Part shown: in pieces, positions 25,770 to 33,270 of the stretch
Numbering within the stretch: the stretch's first letter is position 1
How the letters are laid out: each line of letters begins with the position of its first letter
Origin: Pedobacter kyonggii
GTDB lineage: Bacteria; Bacteroidota; Bacteroidia; Sphingobacteriales; Sphingobacteriaceae
Reading direction: 5' to 3'
DNA: 64,000 nucleotides
Assembly (NCBI RefSeq): GCF_004310665.1
Contig: NZ_SIXF01000006.1
Location: 204,934-268,933, forward strand
Program-made: the position numbers and the translations under genes
Notes under the pieces: generated by a model
Database searches by the model: none
What the model saw: the letters and a program-made list of their open reading frames with translations, nothing else
What the model was told of the DNA's origin: nothing

Positions 25770-26576
25770 ATGAGTAACAATAGTCTCTTATTAGTCGACC
25801 CAAATTTTAAAGCTGATGCATCTGCAAACTGCCATTTATTGTTAAAAATAACGAATGACAGCTTTTCTTATGCTGTGGTAGGCAAGGATACAGAAGAGAT
25901 TAATATCATTTTTGATAAACAAGGTTGTGAAGATGTACAGAAAGAACTGAAATCTGCCTTTGAAACCGATAGTTATTTGTCACTGAACTATGTAACGGTA
26001 AAAGCCGCAATCCATACCTCAAATTTTATTTTTATTCCTGATGAATGGTTTGATGGCGAACATCTGTCCGTTTACGCTAAGTATTTAGGTTCCGATGCTA
26101 AAGTTTACACTAAACACAATGATAAGTTAGGTTTTAATACTGTTTTTTGTTTAGATGAGGATTTAAAATCAAACCTGCCTGAAAAAACAGATTTATTTCC
26201 ACAGTCTGAACCATTAATGGTTTTATTTAATCATTTGGCAGACGAATCTTTATTAATAGATTTTACTGCAGTATCTTTCAATGTACTCTACGTAAAAGAT
26301 AAAAAGATAGTTTTTCAAAACCATTATCAATCAGAAAACGCTGAAGAGTTTAATTATTTCCTGTTGCTGATGATCGAACAACTGGGTTTAACTGATACCA
26401 TTCCCGTTTATTTACAAGGCATTATAAACGAAGACGATGAACATTATAACTGCTTGTTAAAATACTTTAACCAACTTTATTTCTTTCTTCCTGCTGGAAA
26501 ACAAAATAGCGAATTATTGGCCGATATGCCCAAACACTATTTCAGCGGTCTCCTTGCTTTAGATTTATGCGAATAA
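25770..26576 (+). CDS. DUF3822 family protein
   Basis: The 268-residue cytosolic protein of unknown function matches the DUF3822 family of Bacteroidota. Those proteins have an actin-like (ASKHA) fold and almost always precede rsmD, as here. Visible features include the opening strand SNNSLLLVDPNFK, the central SLLIDFTAVSFNVLYVKDKKIVFQNHY (two beta-strands around an acidic residue, as in the second half of an ATPase fold) and the ending KHYFSGLLALDLCE. Its last 10 bases overlap rsmD, so the two are translationally coupled. The link suggests a role near ribosome maturation, but none has been shown in the sequence. Confidence 0.8.
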   Translation: MSNNSLLLVDPNFKADASANCHLLLKITNDSFSYAVVGKDTEEINIIFDKQGCEDVQKELKSAFETDSYLSLNYVTVKAAIHTSNFIFIPDEWFDGEHLSVYAKYLGSDAKVYTKHNDKLGFNTVFCLDEDLKSNLPEKTDLFPQSEPLMVLFNHLADESLLIDFTAVSFNVLYVKDKKIVFQNHYQSENAEEFNYFLLLMIEQLGLTDTIPVYLQGIINEDDEHYNCLLKYFNQLYFFLPAGKQNSELLADMPKHYFSGLLALDLCE

Positions 26577-27100
26577 TTGGTGGCAAATTAAAGGGCATCC
26601 GTTTGCAGCCCCCTGCAAATTTACCGGTGCGCCCAACTACGGATATGGCCAAAGAAGCACTCTTCAATATCCTCAACAACAAATATGATTTCGAAACCTG
26701 TTCTGTTTTGGATTTATTCTGCGGTACCGGAAATTTAACTTTCGAATTTGCCTCACGTGGTGCAGAAAGTATTTTAGCGGTCGATATGGATTATGGTTGC
26801 GTAAACTGGGTTAAAAACACAGCAAAACAACACCAGTTTGATCAGGTTGATGTGCGTAAAGGCGATGTTTTCAAGTTATTAAAACAAATGACTGGCGCTT
26901 ACGACCTGATCTTTGCCGATCCGCCCTACAACATGCCTAACATTCCACAGATTCCGGTGATAGTAAAGGAGCAACAATTGCTCAAACCTGATGGCCTGTT
27001 AATTGTAGAACACCAAAGTAACATGAAACTGAACAGCCAGCCCGGCTACACCGAAACCAGGAAATACGGCAATTCATCGTTCAGCTTTTTTGAGTTATAG
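26567..27100 (+). CDS. rsmD: 16S rRNA (guanine966-N2)-methyltransferase RsmD
   Basis: The 177-residue class I SAM-dependent methyltransferase starts with the RsmD-specific MRIIGGKLKGIRLQPPANLPVRPTTDMAKEALFNIL. The SAM-binding motif I is VLDLFCGTGNLTFEFASRGA, and the catalytic motif is FADPPYNMP (the N/D-PPY box of amino methyltransferases). It methylates G966 of 16S rRNA in the small subunit. The start codon overlaps the end of the DUF3822 gene by 10 bases. The length is usual for the family. Confidence 0.93.
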   Translation: MRIIGGKLKGIRLQPPANLPVRPTTDMAKEALFNILNNKYDFETCSVLDLFCGTGNLTFEFASRGAESILAVDMDYGCVNWVKNTAKQHQFDQVDVRKGDVFKLLKQMTGAYDLIFADPPYNMPNIPQIPVIVKEQQLLKPDGLLIVEHQSNMKLNSQPGYTETRKYGNSSFSFFEL

Positions 27101-27181
27101 TAGTTCAATCGTTCATTGGTTAATGGCGCATAGTTAATTTATTTTTAGAAAGTGAGCACACAGCGCGTTATGGCGGTCTTC

Positions 27182-27254
27182 AGTCCTGCTTTTCATTGCA
27201 AGTCCTCACCCGATAAAGGATCGGGTTCCGGGCTTTCCATTGCAATCAGGCTTA
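27182..27254. repeat. AAGTCCTCAC / CCGGGCTTTCC repeat, copy 1
   Basis: AGTCCTGCT, then AAGTCCTCAC, a variable hairpin (CCCGATaaaggATCGGG), CCGGGCTTTCC and ATCAGGCTTA occur in this order. The same blocks, with a different middle, recur at 37391-37455. Confidence 0.55.
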
Positions 27255-27426
27255 AAATAGACAGTCTGCTCCAGTTATAGTGCCGTTTAACTTCTTAATG
27301 CTCTTAATTTCTTAACGGTAAAAGATTAAGCCAGGTGCATTCCGTGTAAATCTGTGTTTACGTGGTAAAAAACAATCTCTTTGTGTTCTTCGTGTCTTAG
27401 TGGTAAATAATTTCACCATAAAAATC

Positions 27427-27434
27427 TATATTTG
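27427..27434 (+). promoter_or_regulatory. -7 box for coaD
   Basis: TATATTTG matches TAnnTTTG exactly and ends 4 bases before the ATG at 27439, implying a leaderless mRNA if it is the only promoter. Confidence 0.5.
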
Positions 27435-27438
27435 AATC

Positions 27439-27900
27439 ATGAAAATAGCGCTATTTCCAGGCTCATTTGATCCGATCACTATTGCTCACGTAAACATTTT
27501 ACAACGTGCCACTCCACTTTTCGATAAAATTGTAGTGGGTATCGGACTAAATAGTTCTAAACAGAATTTCTTAAGTGCAGAGCAGCGTCTTCAAATTTTA
27601 CAAACTGTTTTTAAAGGCTATCAGAATATCGAAATCCAAACTTACGAAGGTTTAACAGTAGATTTCTGCAGAAAAATTGATGCCACCTATATGGTGCGTG
27701 GTATCCGTTCGGCTGCTGATTTTGAATATGAAAGAGCCATCGCACAGATCAACCAGACCATGATGCCCGAAGTAGAAACCATTTTACTTTTAAGCAAACC
27801 CGAATATTCTGCCATCAGCTCTACCATTGTGCGCGATATTTTAAGAAACCATGGTGACGTAAGCCCATTTGTACCCAAAGAAGCACTTAGCTTTTTATAG
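27439..27900 (+). CDS. coaD: Phosphopantetheine adenylyltransferase (coenzyme A synthesis)
   Basis: The 153-residue nucleotidyltransferase opens with MKIALFPGSFDPITIAHVNIL, the HxGH-type nucleotide motif of the family (here TIAH), and has the downstream ISSTIVRDI motif. The segment VRGIRSAADFEYERAIAQIN is diagnostic of CoaD. It transfers AMP from ATP to 4'-phosphopantetheine in the cytosol, the penultimate step to CoA. It is monocistronic. The first palindrome of an intergenic set lies 36 bases after the stop. Confidence 0.95.
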   Translation: MKIALFPGSFDPITIAHVNILQRATPLFDKIVVGIGLNSSKQNFLSAEQRLQILQTVFKGYQNIEIQTYEGLTVDFCRKIDATYMVRGIRSAADFEYERAIAQINQTMMPEVETILLLSKPEYSAISSTIVRDILRNHGDVSPFVPKEALSFL

Positions 27901-27935
27901 TTTTTAATGATGTGCTGTCTTATGTTTAATGTGCT

Positions 27936-27955
27936 GTCAGGTGTTACCACCTGAC
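27936..27955. repeat. Palindrome A, copy 1
   Basis: GTCAGGTG-TTAC-CACCTGAC, with perfect 8-bp arms. Copies with one compensated base change occur at 29394-29413 and 29483-29502. Confidence 0.75.
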
Positions 27956-28096
27956 TGATAGATCATTTACATACATATTTCTAACGCAACTAGTCTTAGC
28001 GTATCGCTAAGAGGTAATTATTGTTATACCAAACACCAATTACTGGAGATAAAGTATAGTCTGAGCGAGATGCTAAGACCAGTAAATTTAATTTAT

Positions 28097-28124
28097 TGGT
28101 GTCAGATAGAAATATCTGACACCA
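28097..28124. repeat. Palindrome B, copy 1
   Basis: TGGTGTCAGATA-GAAA-TATCTGACACCA, with perfect 12-bp arms and a GAAA (GNRA-type) loop. The second copy is at 29446-29469. Confidence 0.75.
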
Positions 28125-28286
28125 CGATCACCATCATAAACTTCAGCCACTAAAAAAATGTCAGTCTGGACGGAGTCGAAGACTTTTACCCTATCGTTGT
28201 TCATCCTCCCTTACAGTAGTTTAATATTATTTAAATTTAAAATGTAACGTTTTAAAGAATCGGTTACCAATGGGTTATAATATTAA

Positions 28287-28790
28287 ATGAAAGAAACAGA
28301 AAACATATTCCTCACCCTGATCAACCAGCACAAAGCGATTATACATAAGATTTCTAAAATGTATATGAACGGTGTTGAAGAACAGCGCGATCTGTTTCAG
28401 GAAATCGTATTACAACTATGGAAAGCTTACCCCACTTTTAAGGGTAATTCCAAATTTACCACATGGATGTACCGCGTATCCTTAAATACGGCATTAATTT
28501 ACTTTAAAAAGGACAATAGAAAAGTAGATAAAACACCATTGGATGAAAATATTGATGTAATAGATGTAAACGAGAATGAAGGAAAAGAAGAGAAATTGGT
28601 CTATTTGTATACTGCCGTGCAAGAGCTCAATGTGATAGAAAAAGCATTGATATTTCTTTTTCTCGAAAACCAATCCCATCGCGAAATTGCCGAAAACCTG
28701 GGCATCAGCGAGGTAAATGCACGGGTTAAACTCAATAGAACTAAAGAAAAATTACAATTCATCATAAAGAAAAACGGTTATGAATTTTGA
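28287..28790 (+). CDS. ECF-type RNA polymerase sigma factor
   Basis: The 167-residue protein has a sigma-70 region 2 (QRDLFQEIVLQLWKAYPTFKGNSKFTTWMYRVSLNTALIYFKK) and region 4 (LNVIEKALIFLFLENQSHREIAENLGISEVNARVKLNRTKEKL), separated by a short acidic linker. This is the two-region form of extracytoplasmic-function sigma factors. The gene overlaps the next gene, which encodes a four-helix membrane protein, by 11 bases, so the pair is co-translated and the partner may control it. No own-type promoter motif could be identified upstream; AT-rich sequence precedes the ATG. Confidence 0.9.
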   Translation: MKETENIFLTLINQHKAIIHKISKMYMNGVEEQRDLFQEIVLQLWKAYPTFKGNSKFTTWMYRVSLNTALIYFKKDNRKVDKTPLDENIDVIDVNENEGKEEKLVYLYTAVQELNVIEKALIFLFLENQSHREIAENLGISEVNARVKLNRTKEKLQFIIKKNGYEF

Positions 28791-29385
28791 CGATATAAAA
28801 AATGAATGGAATGCTGAAACTCCAGAAGGAAGCAACATTTCTACCGATATGCTTAAAATAAAACAGGCACATACCCCAATCGATAAAATAAGGGCGAAAA
28901 TGAAACACGAGTTTTTTTACCAGATCTTCTTTTTGGTACTCATTGCCTTTATCCCTTTCTTTTTTGGTTTCTCATCAATAATGAATCAAGTGTTTTTAAT
29001 GTTTTATGCCATCACCTGCGGATTTACCGCTTATTATTTTTTTAAGTTTTATCTGTTCTATAAAAACTCTTACGATATGAGTTTAGATACGCGCAAAAAC
29101 ATCCTTTGGTTTTTCTACGAAATGAAACTTAATATCGAACTATATAAAGCCCTCACCTACATCGTTGCCTTTATCGGCGTCGCATTCATTGCAATTTATC
29201 TGTTTATAGAAAAAGCTTCAATTTTCAACAAAATTTTAGCTAATCTTTCATCGGTTTACATCTTATTAAACTGTTTTATTACCATTCTGATTATAGGCGT
29301 AATTACCGAATTATGGGCTTGGTATTACTATGGCAAGTATTTAAAGCAGGTAAAAAAAGTAGTTGATGAGTTGGATTATGAATAA
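28780..29385 (+). CDS. Membrane protein paired with the ECF sigma factor
   Basis: The 201-residue protein has a cytosolic N terminus of about 45 residues (DDIKNEWNAETPEGSNIS, then a basic DKIRAKMKHEF) and four predicted transmembrane helices (FFYQIFFLVLIAFIPFFFG; VFLMFYAITCGFTAYYFF; ALTYIVAFIGVAFIAIYLF; YILLNCFITILIIGVIT). It overlaps the sigma gene by 11 bases, so a regulatory role such as membrane-bound anti-sigma is plausible from position. It shows no zinc-binding anti-sigma motif (HxxxCxxC) and no known anti-sigma domain that I can recognise. Homologues following ECF genes are common in Sphingobacteria (recollection, unsearched). Confidence 0.65.
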   Translation: MNFDDIKNEWNAETPEGSNISTDMLKIKQAHTPIDKIRAKMKHEFFYQIFFLVLIAFIPFFFGFSSIMNQVFLMFYAITCGFTAYYFFKFYLFYKNSYDMSLDTRKNILWFFYEMKLNIELYKALTYIVAFIGVAFIAIYLFIEKASIFNKILANLSSVYILLNCFITILIIGVITELWAWYYYGKYLKQVKKVVDELDYE

Positions 29386-29393
29386 TCAGTGCA

Positions 29394-29413
29394 GTCAGAT
29401 GTTACCATCTGAC
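29394..29413. repeat. Palindrome A, copy 2
   Basis: GTCAGATG-TTAC-CATCTGAC. It lies 8 bases after the stop of the membrane protein gene, so it may end the sigma operon transcript. Confidence 0.75.
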
Positions 29414-29445
29414 TTTTAAAGGTAGAACTCCAATTGTTCCGATCC

Positions 29446-29469
29446 GTGTCAGATAGAAATATCTGACAC
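29446..29469. repeat. Palindrome B, copy 2
   Basis: GTGTCAGATA-GAAA-TATCTGACAC. The loop and arms are identical to copy 1 apart from the outermost pairs. Confidence 0.75.
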
Positions 29470-29480
29470 CACACGATGTG

Positions 29481-29504
29481 CAGTCAGATGTTACCATCTG
29501 ACTG
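29481..29504. repeat. Palindrome A, copy 3
   Basis: CAGTCAGATG-TTAC-CATCTGACTG, with perfect 10-bp arms. The order after the operon is therefore A, B, A. Confidence 0.75.
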
Positions 29505-29631
29505 TTAAAACTTGCTCATACGGATTATTTACCAAAAAAGATGCTGACCACGTAGTAGCTATTAGGCCATTAAAAACATAATAAACCTCTAATAAAACAA
29601 GTTCAGCAGGACGATCTCTGGGATAGAACGC

Positions 29632-30243
29632 TTATAGTATTCCTCCGGCCCTCAGCACATCCATAATTGATGGAAAAGTATTTTTAATCACAGGCGAAAT
29701 GTGGTTTTTATCTAGCCAAACTGCTTCATCAATGCCTTCTTCCTTTTGAGGTATCAATTTTGGTTCGCCTTTAACCTTCATTTTGTACCAATTGGTTTTC
29801 TTAATCACCATTTTTGTACCAATTGGGTAAACGTGATAGGTTTTACAAAGTTTTTCTTCGCGTTTAAAAACCCTGATTCCGCACTCCTCTTCTACCTCAC
29901 GAACAGCGGTTTCTTTCATTTTTTCACCTTCCTCTAGCTTCCCTTTGGGCAGATCCCACTTTTTATTCCTAAAAATAAACAGAAAATTGCCATTTGCACT
30001 CTCTACCAAACCACCAGCGGCTTTAATAATGGTACAATCTTTCTTTAACTTTTTAAAGGTCTCCTGAGGGTTTTTTGTCAAGAAAATATAGCTCTTTTTA
30101 GAACCATTTTTTAGTTTTTTGTAGAATGTTTGCAGATTAAAATCCTGAAATTCCAGTTGTTGAATTTTTTCTTTTTGCTCTGGCAAAAAATCTGAGATAT
30201 ACAAAGTGTTATCGTTGATATAAATTCTATAATTTCTTGGCAT
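29632..30243 (-). CDS. Nudix hydrolase with an N-terminal extension
   Basis: The 203-residue protein has a complete Nudix box G-x5-E-x7-REVEEECGI (starting at GKLEEGE, about residues 101-123), which binds the metal and diphosphate. The N-terminal 70 residues (MPRNYRIYINDNTLYISDFL) form an additional small domain also found in other Bacteroidota Nudix proteins. Nudix enzymes cleave nucleoside diphosphates linked to another group; the substrate is not readable here. The gene is monocistronic, between the palindrome cluster and the predicted sRNA. Confidence 0.88.
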   Translation of the reverse strand: MPRNYRIYINDNTLYISDFLPEQKEKIQQLEFQDFNLQTFYKKLKNGSKKSYIFLTKNPQETFKKLKKDCTIIKAAGGLVESANGNFLFIFRNKKWDLPKGKLEEGEKMKETAVREVEEECGIRVFKREEKLCKTYHVYPIGTKMVIKKTNWYKMKVKGEPKLIPQKEEGIDEAVWLDKNHISPVIKNTFPSIMDVLRAGGIL

Positions 30244-30392
30244 ATATTTTTAACACACATTAAATAGAGAATGATGCTTTTTTATAGCAACCCGCTCCTT
30301 TCCCGATTATATTTAAAGAGTTCTTTCTGCGAAACCTATACATTTTGCAATGCCCTAAAAGTAGAAAAATTGTTGAGTTATTTATAGGATAT

Positions 30393-30480
30393 AAAAAAAG
30401 GTTACAACAATTAATGTTGTAACCTTATCTAAATTAACGCTCTCAATCAAAGATTGATGCAAGGCTCTCACCCCTTGCTT
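30393..30480 (-). ncRNA. Predicted small RNA with promoter, three hairpins and terminator
   Basis: On the minus strand an exact TATATTTG box (30485-30492) is followed by about 88 bases ending in a strong intrinsic terminator. The RNA would fold as hairpin 1 (GCAAGG-GGTGAGAG-CCTTGC, 30459-30478), hairpin 2 (TCAATC-TTT-GATTGA, 30443-30457 region) and the terminator (AAGGTTACAACA-TTAAT-TGTTGTAACCTT followed by seven T, 30426-30393). The motif TGAGAGC appears twice, once in the loop of hairpin 1 and once after hairpin 2. No open frame of useful length is present. It matches no RNA family I recognise. The neighbouring genes face away, so it is not a leader of either. Confidence 0.6.
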
Positions 30481-30484
30481 GGTA

Positions 30485-30492
30485 CAAATATA
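30485..30492 (-). promoter_or_regulatory. -7 box of the predicted small RNA
   Basis: On the minus strand the bases read TATATTTG, an exact TAnnTTTG. A T-rich stretch, not a clear TTTG, sits at the -33 distance. Confidence 0.5.
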
Positions 30493-30682
30493 GAATAATT
30501 TATTAAAGAGTAAAAAAAAATAATTATTTAATCAATGATGAACCTTTATAACCAAAAGCCATACACACTGGAATGTAAAAAAAATGGTTAGTTACCTATA
30601 TTGAAGCATTCACCTGCAAAACAATGGCGAATAATTCCTGCAACGATGAATATTTTTTATAATTTTAACTTTTTAATCTGCC

Positions 30683-31549
30683 ATGCCCATACCTTCACTA
30701 TCCGAAACAGATCTGGAAGCATACCGAAAAGATCTTTCTAACCCAGGAAAATCGACAGGGACGCTCTTTATCACATTAACAGGGCTTTATCAGCGTTTTG
30801 CCGGCAATGAACAGTTATTGGCCAATTTCGAGTACGCATCTGAACTTCATAGTCTGGAGAGCAGCTACGCCTCAAAAAAAGAACATTACAATAAAGAAAT
30901 TGCAGAGCTTAAAAGGCAGTTTAAACAATTAGATAACCGTATTATTGCCGCAGAACAAAAGCTTCGTCATGGTATCCCCGACGATTTGATGGTAATGGAT
31001 AAAATTATAGCGGAGCAAGAATCTATCGTAGAAGATCAGGAAAAGCTTAACAATGCCGAATCATCCATCGTAGAGCAGGTTAGAATAATAGATATAGCCC
31101 ATGGAAAAGACCTTCAGAAACTAGAACAACAACAAAGCAATAGAAATACACCGCTTAACAGTAAATTTTCTGCTTTTAATGAGCAGATAAAACAAGCAGA
31201 AAAACGTATTACGCTAAAAGCAAGTGCAATCTCGATTATTGCCATTATCGGCATTCCTTTAATAATAGATATGGGCTTGGTATCATTAGGATTGCCTGCC
31301 TTAAGCAAGAATACCAATAACCTGATCTTTACGCATTATATCTTTTTAATCATACTGATCCTGGTTGAATTGTTCCTAGCCGAAAAGATCAGAAGCAGGA
31401 TTTCGCGGATGTTATCCATCTCTTACCTTAAAGATTCGCTAGCTACGCTACAAAATCTGCTGTTGGACAACAAAAAGCAGATTTCCAAAGTAGAATCTGA
31501 TCATAACATCTCTATATCAGAATTTGTAAAGCAAAATTATGCAACTTAG
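30683..31549 (+). CDS. Coiled-coil membrane protein of unknown function
   Basis: I do not recognise this 288-residue protein. After a short N-terminal part it has a long, charged, Gln/Glu/Lys-rich coiled coil (about 50-170; for example HYNKEIAELKRQFKQLDNRI), two transmembrane helices (about 178-200, ISIIAIIGIPLIIDMGLVSLG, and 217-235, IFLIILILVELFLAEKI), and a second helical tail (about 240-285). It has no signal peptide, so both helical regions are probably cytosolic. It stands alone after the predicted sRNA. A stress or membrane-organising role would be speculation. Confidence 0.6.
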   Translation: MPIPSLSETDLEAYRKDLSNPGKSTGTLFITLTGLYQRFAGNEQLLANFEYASELHSLESSYASKKEHYNKEIAELKRQFKQLDNRIIAAEQKLRHGIPDDLMVMDKIIAEQESIVEDQEKLNNAESSIVEQVRIIDIAHGKDLQKLEQQQSNRNTPLNSKFSAFNEQIKQAEKRITLKASAISIIAIIGIPLIIDMGLVSLGLPALSKNTNNLIFTHYIFLIILILVELFLAEKIRSRISRMLSISYLKDSLATLQNLLLDNKKQISKVESDHNISISEFVKQNYAT

Positions 31550-31638
31550 GAGAATGATCTGTCTGATAAACAAATAGGGATTTAGAACCTTTTTCAGCAC
31601 AAAATCCCTATATTGTTAATGTGATCTGATATTTAGAT

Positions 31639-32682
31639 CTACAGCGTAGCCATATCAATCACAAAGCGGTAACGTACATCGCCTTTTTCCATACGTTCAT
31701 AGGCGTGGTGGATATCTTTCATATCAATCATTTCGATATCCGAAACGATATTGTTCTCTGCACAAAAATCTAACATTTCCTGAGTTTCGGCAATACCTCC
31801 AATACCCGAGCCAGCAAGACTCTTTCTACCGCCAAGCAAACTAAAAGCAGCAATTTCTGCCGGTTTAGGTGGAACACCTACACAAATGTGTATACCATTT
31901 GTTCTCAACAGAGACAGGTACATGTTAAAATCGTGCTCAGCAGATACGGTATCTAAAATAAAATCGAATGTACCCCTGGCAGCTTTAACCTGCGCAGGAT
32001 CGGTAGTTACCACAAAATGATGGGCACCAAGTTTTTTTGCATCTTCTTCTTTTTTTGGCGAAGTACTCAATACCGTTACTTCGGCACCAAAAGCTACACC
32101 AAATTTCACAGCCATATGGCCTAAACCACCTAAACCCAGTACAGCCAGTTTATGGCCTTTTCCTACTTTCCAGTGTTTTAGCGGAGAATAAGTGGTAATA
32201 CCTGCACATAAAAGCGGTGCTACAGCAGCAAGATTCAATTTATCCGACACATGAAGTACAAATTCTTCTCTTACTACAATCGTATCTGAATATCCACCAT
32301 AAGTTGGTGTTTTACCATCTCTTTCTAAACCATTGTATGTTTGCGTATTTCCTTCTAAACAATATTGTTCTAAATCTTGCTTACAGTTTTCGCAAACCTG
32401 GCAAGAATCTACCATACAACCAGTACCGGCAAGATCACCAACTTTAAATTTTTTAACATGATCTCCAACTTTTGTTACCCTGCCCACAATTTCATGGCCA
32501 GGAACCATCGGGAATATCCCAGGAAACCAATCATTTTTTATCTGGTGAAGATCTGAGTGGCAAACCCCGCAGAAAAGTATCTCGAACTGAACATCATGAG
32601 GTCCTACTTCCCGGCGCTCAAAATTCCAGGGTGCAAGATCTGTCTCGGCATTTTGCGCCGCATATCCTTTTGTTGCTATCAT
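31639..32682 (-). CDS. Zinc-dependent alcohol dehydrogenase (YahK/AdhA-like, NADP-type)
   Basis: The 347-residue MDR enzyme carries the catalytic zinc site (CGVCHSDLH and GHEIVGRV) and the structural zinc cysteines (CQVCENCKQDLEQYC). A Rossmann fold (LGLGGLGHMAVKFGVAFGAEVTVLS) follows; the STS after the second strand fits NADP preference. It reduces aldehydes or oxidises alcohols in the cytosol. A textbook promoter lies upstream (32709-32738 on the minus strand). It is monocistronic. The high similarity to E. coli YahK-type enzymes makes broad aldehyde reduction the likely role. Confidence 0.9.
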   Translation of the reverse strand: MIATKGYAAQNAETDLAPWNFERREVGPHDVQFEILFCGVCHSDLHQIKNDWFPGIFPMVPGHEIVGRVTKVGDHVKKFKVGDLAGTGCMVDSCQVCENCKQDLEQYCLEGNTQTYNGLERDGKTPTYGGYSDTIVVREEFVLHVSDKLNLAAVAPLLCAGITTYSPLKHWKVGKGHKLAVLGLGGLGHMAVKFGVAFGAEVTVLSTSPKKEEDAKKLGAHHFVVTTDPAQVKAARGTFDFILDTVSAEHDFNMYLSLLRTNGIHICVGVPPKPAEIAAFSLLGGRKSLAGSGIGGIAETQEMLDFCAENNIVSDIEMIDMKDIHHAYERMEKGDVRYRFVIDMATL

Positions 32683-32708
32683 AAAAATTCAAATTAATTT
32701 TACCTTAA

Positions 32709-32738
32709 CAAAGGTACACAGCGGTTTGCTATGAACAA
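32709..32738 (-). promoter_or_regulatory. Bacteroidota promoter of the alcohol dehydrogenase gene
   Basis: On the minus strand TTG (32738-32736) is followed by exactly 19 bases and TACCTTTG (32716-32709). The box ends 26 bases before the ATG. Confidence 0.7.
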
Positions 32739-32809
32739 TTACACAAATCAAATAAATCATTGCGAAATTCAAACAATCTCGCCCATTCACATTAAAATTC
32801 TAAACATTC

Positions 32810-32982
32810 AGAGCCTGTTTAAATTTTAGCAGAATTTATTCGTATGTCAGTCTGTCCAAAGGACTCCTATGGAGAGCGTAGTCGAAGCCCCATTTTTTGA
32901 CTTATTAAAAGCATTTCTACTCCGCTCAGCGTGACAGAAATATTAGATAAGTAAAATAATTGTATTAAATTAAACAGGCTCT
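32810..32982. repeat. Element with 13-bp terminal inverted repeats, copy 2
   Basis: The ends are AGAGCCTGTTTAA (32810-32822) and TTAAACAGGCTCT (32970-32982). The interior 32853-32876 (TGTCCAAAGGACTCCTATGG, then AGAG) matches the inverted interior of the 2172-2267 element with one mismatch in 24. A GCTCAGCGTGACAGAAAT segment near its right side belongs to the common REP-like type. Confidence 0.7.
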
Positions 32983-33258
32983 CACTTTAAACAAAAATAT
33001 TTATTTATAGCTACAAACTTCGTAAGTATAAAAACTTGGCCACACCAATATAACATTTACATTCTTCTATATTTCGCCCCTTACTATTCTTTATCACACT
33101 GATTTACAAGTAGTGGCAAGAAATAACTTTTACCATCCATCAAAATTTCCGATATTTGTATCATTTGGAAGTCGTTATTAAATTCAAATCCCGACATTTC
33201 CTTCCTCGCTAAAACAAGTGGGGCTTAATAAACGTTATGACAAACACAAATAAATCTG

Positions 33259-33266
33259 TAATTTTG
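33259..33266 (+). promoter_or_regulatory. -7 box for pyrE
   Basis: TAATTTTG matches TAnnTTTG exactly and ends 4 bases before the ATG at 33271. Confidence 0.45.
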
Positions 33267-33270
33267 AGCC

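Larger units (their letters stand above)
27101..27438. other. Gene-free spacer with repeats before coaD
   Basis: It contains a GAAAGCC-type repeat (27182-27254), a degenerate ATCTGTGT/GTGGTAAAA half-element (27333-27370) and CTTTGTGTTCTTCGTG (27379-27394, a widespread spacer sequence). The coaD promoter box follows. No gene is seen. Confidence 0.5.
27901..28286. other. Palindrome-rich spacer between coaD and the sigma factor gene
   Basis: It holds palindrome A (27936-27955), a TCTTAGCG-TAT-CGCTAAGA hairpin (27994-28012) with an imperfect relative at 28060-28078, palindrome B (28097-28124) and an AGTCTGGACGGAGTCGAAG fragment (28154-28172). No gene is seen. Confidence 0.6.
30244..30682. other. 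Gene-free spacer containing a predicted small RNA
   Basis: Apart from the predicted minus-strand RNA (30393-30480) and its promoter box, the rest (30244-30390 and 30493-30682) is AT-rich with no further feature that I can support. Confidence 0.6.
32683..33270. other. Gene-free spacer with a repeat element and two promoters
   Basis: It holds the alcohol dehydrogenase promoter (32709-32738), a 173-base terminal-inverted-repeat element (32810-32982) and the pyrE -7 box (33259). The segment 32990-33250 is AT-rich with nothing else supported. Confidence 0.6.

Noticed and set aside
27936-29504. Palindrome cluster as a CRISPR-like array
   Set aside because: The palindromes are only 20-28 bases, irregularly spaced and separated by genes; there are no spacers.
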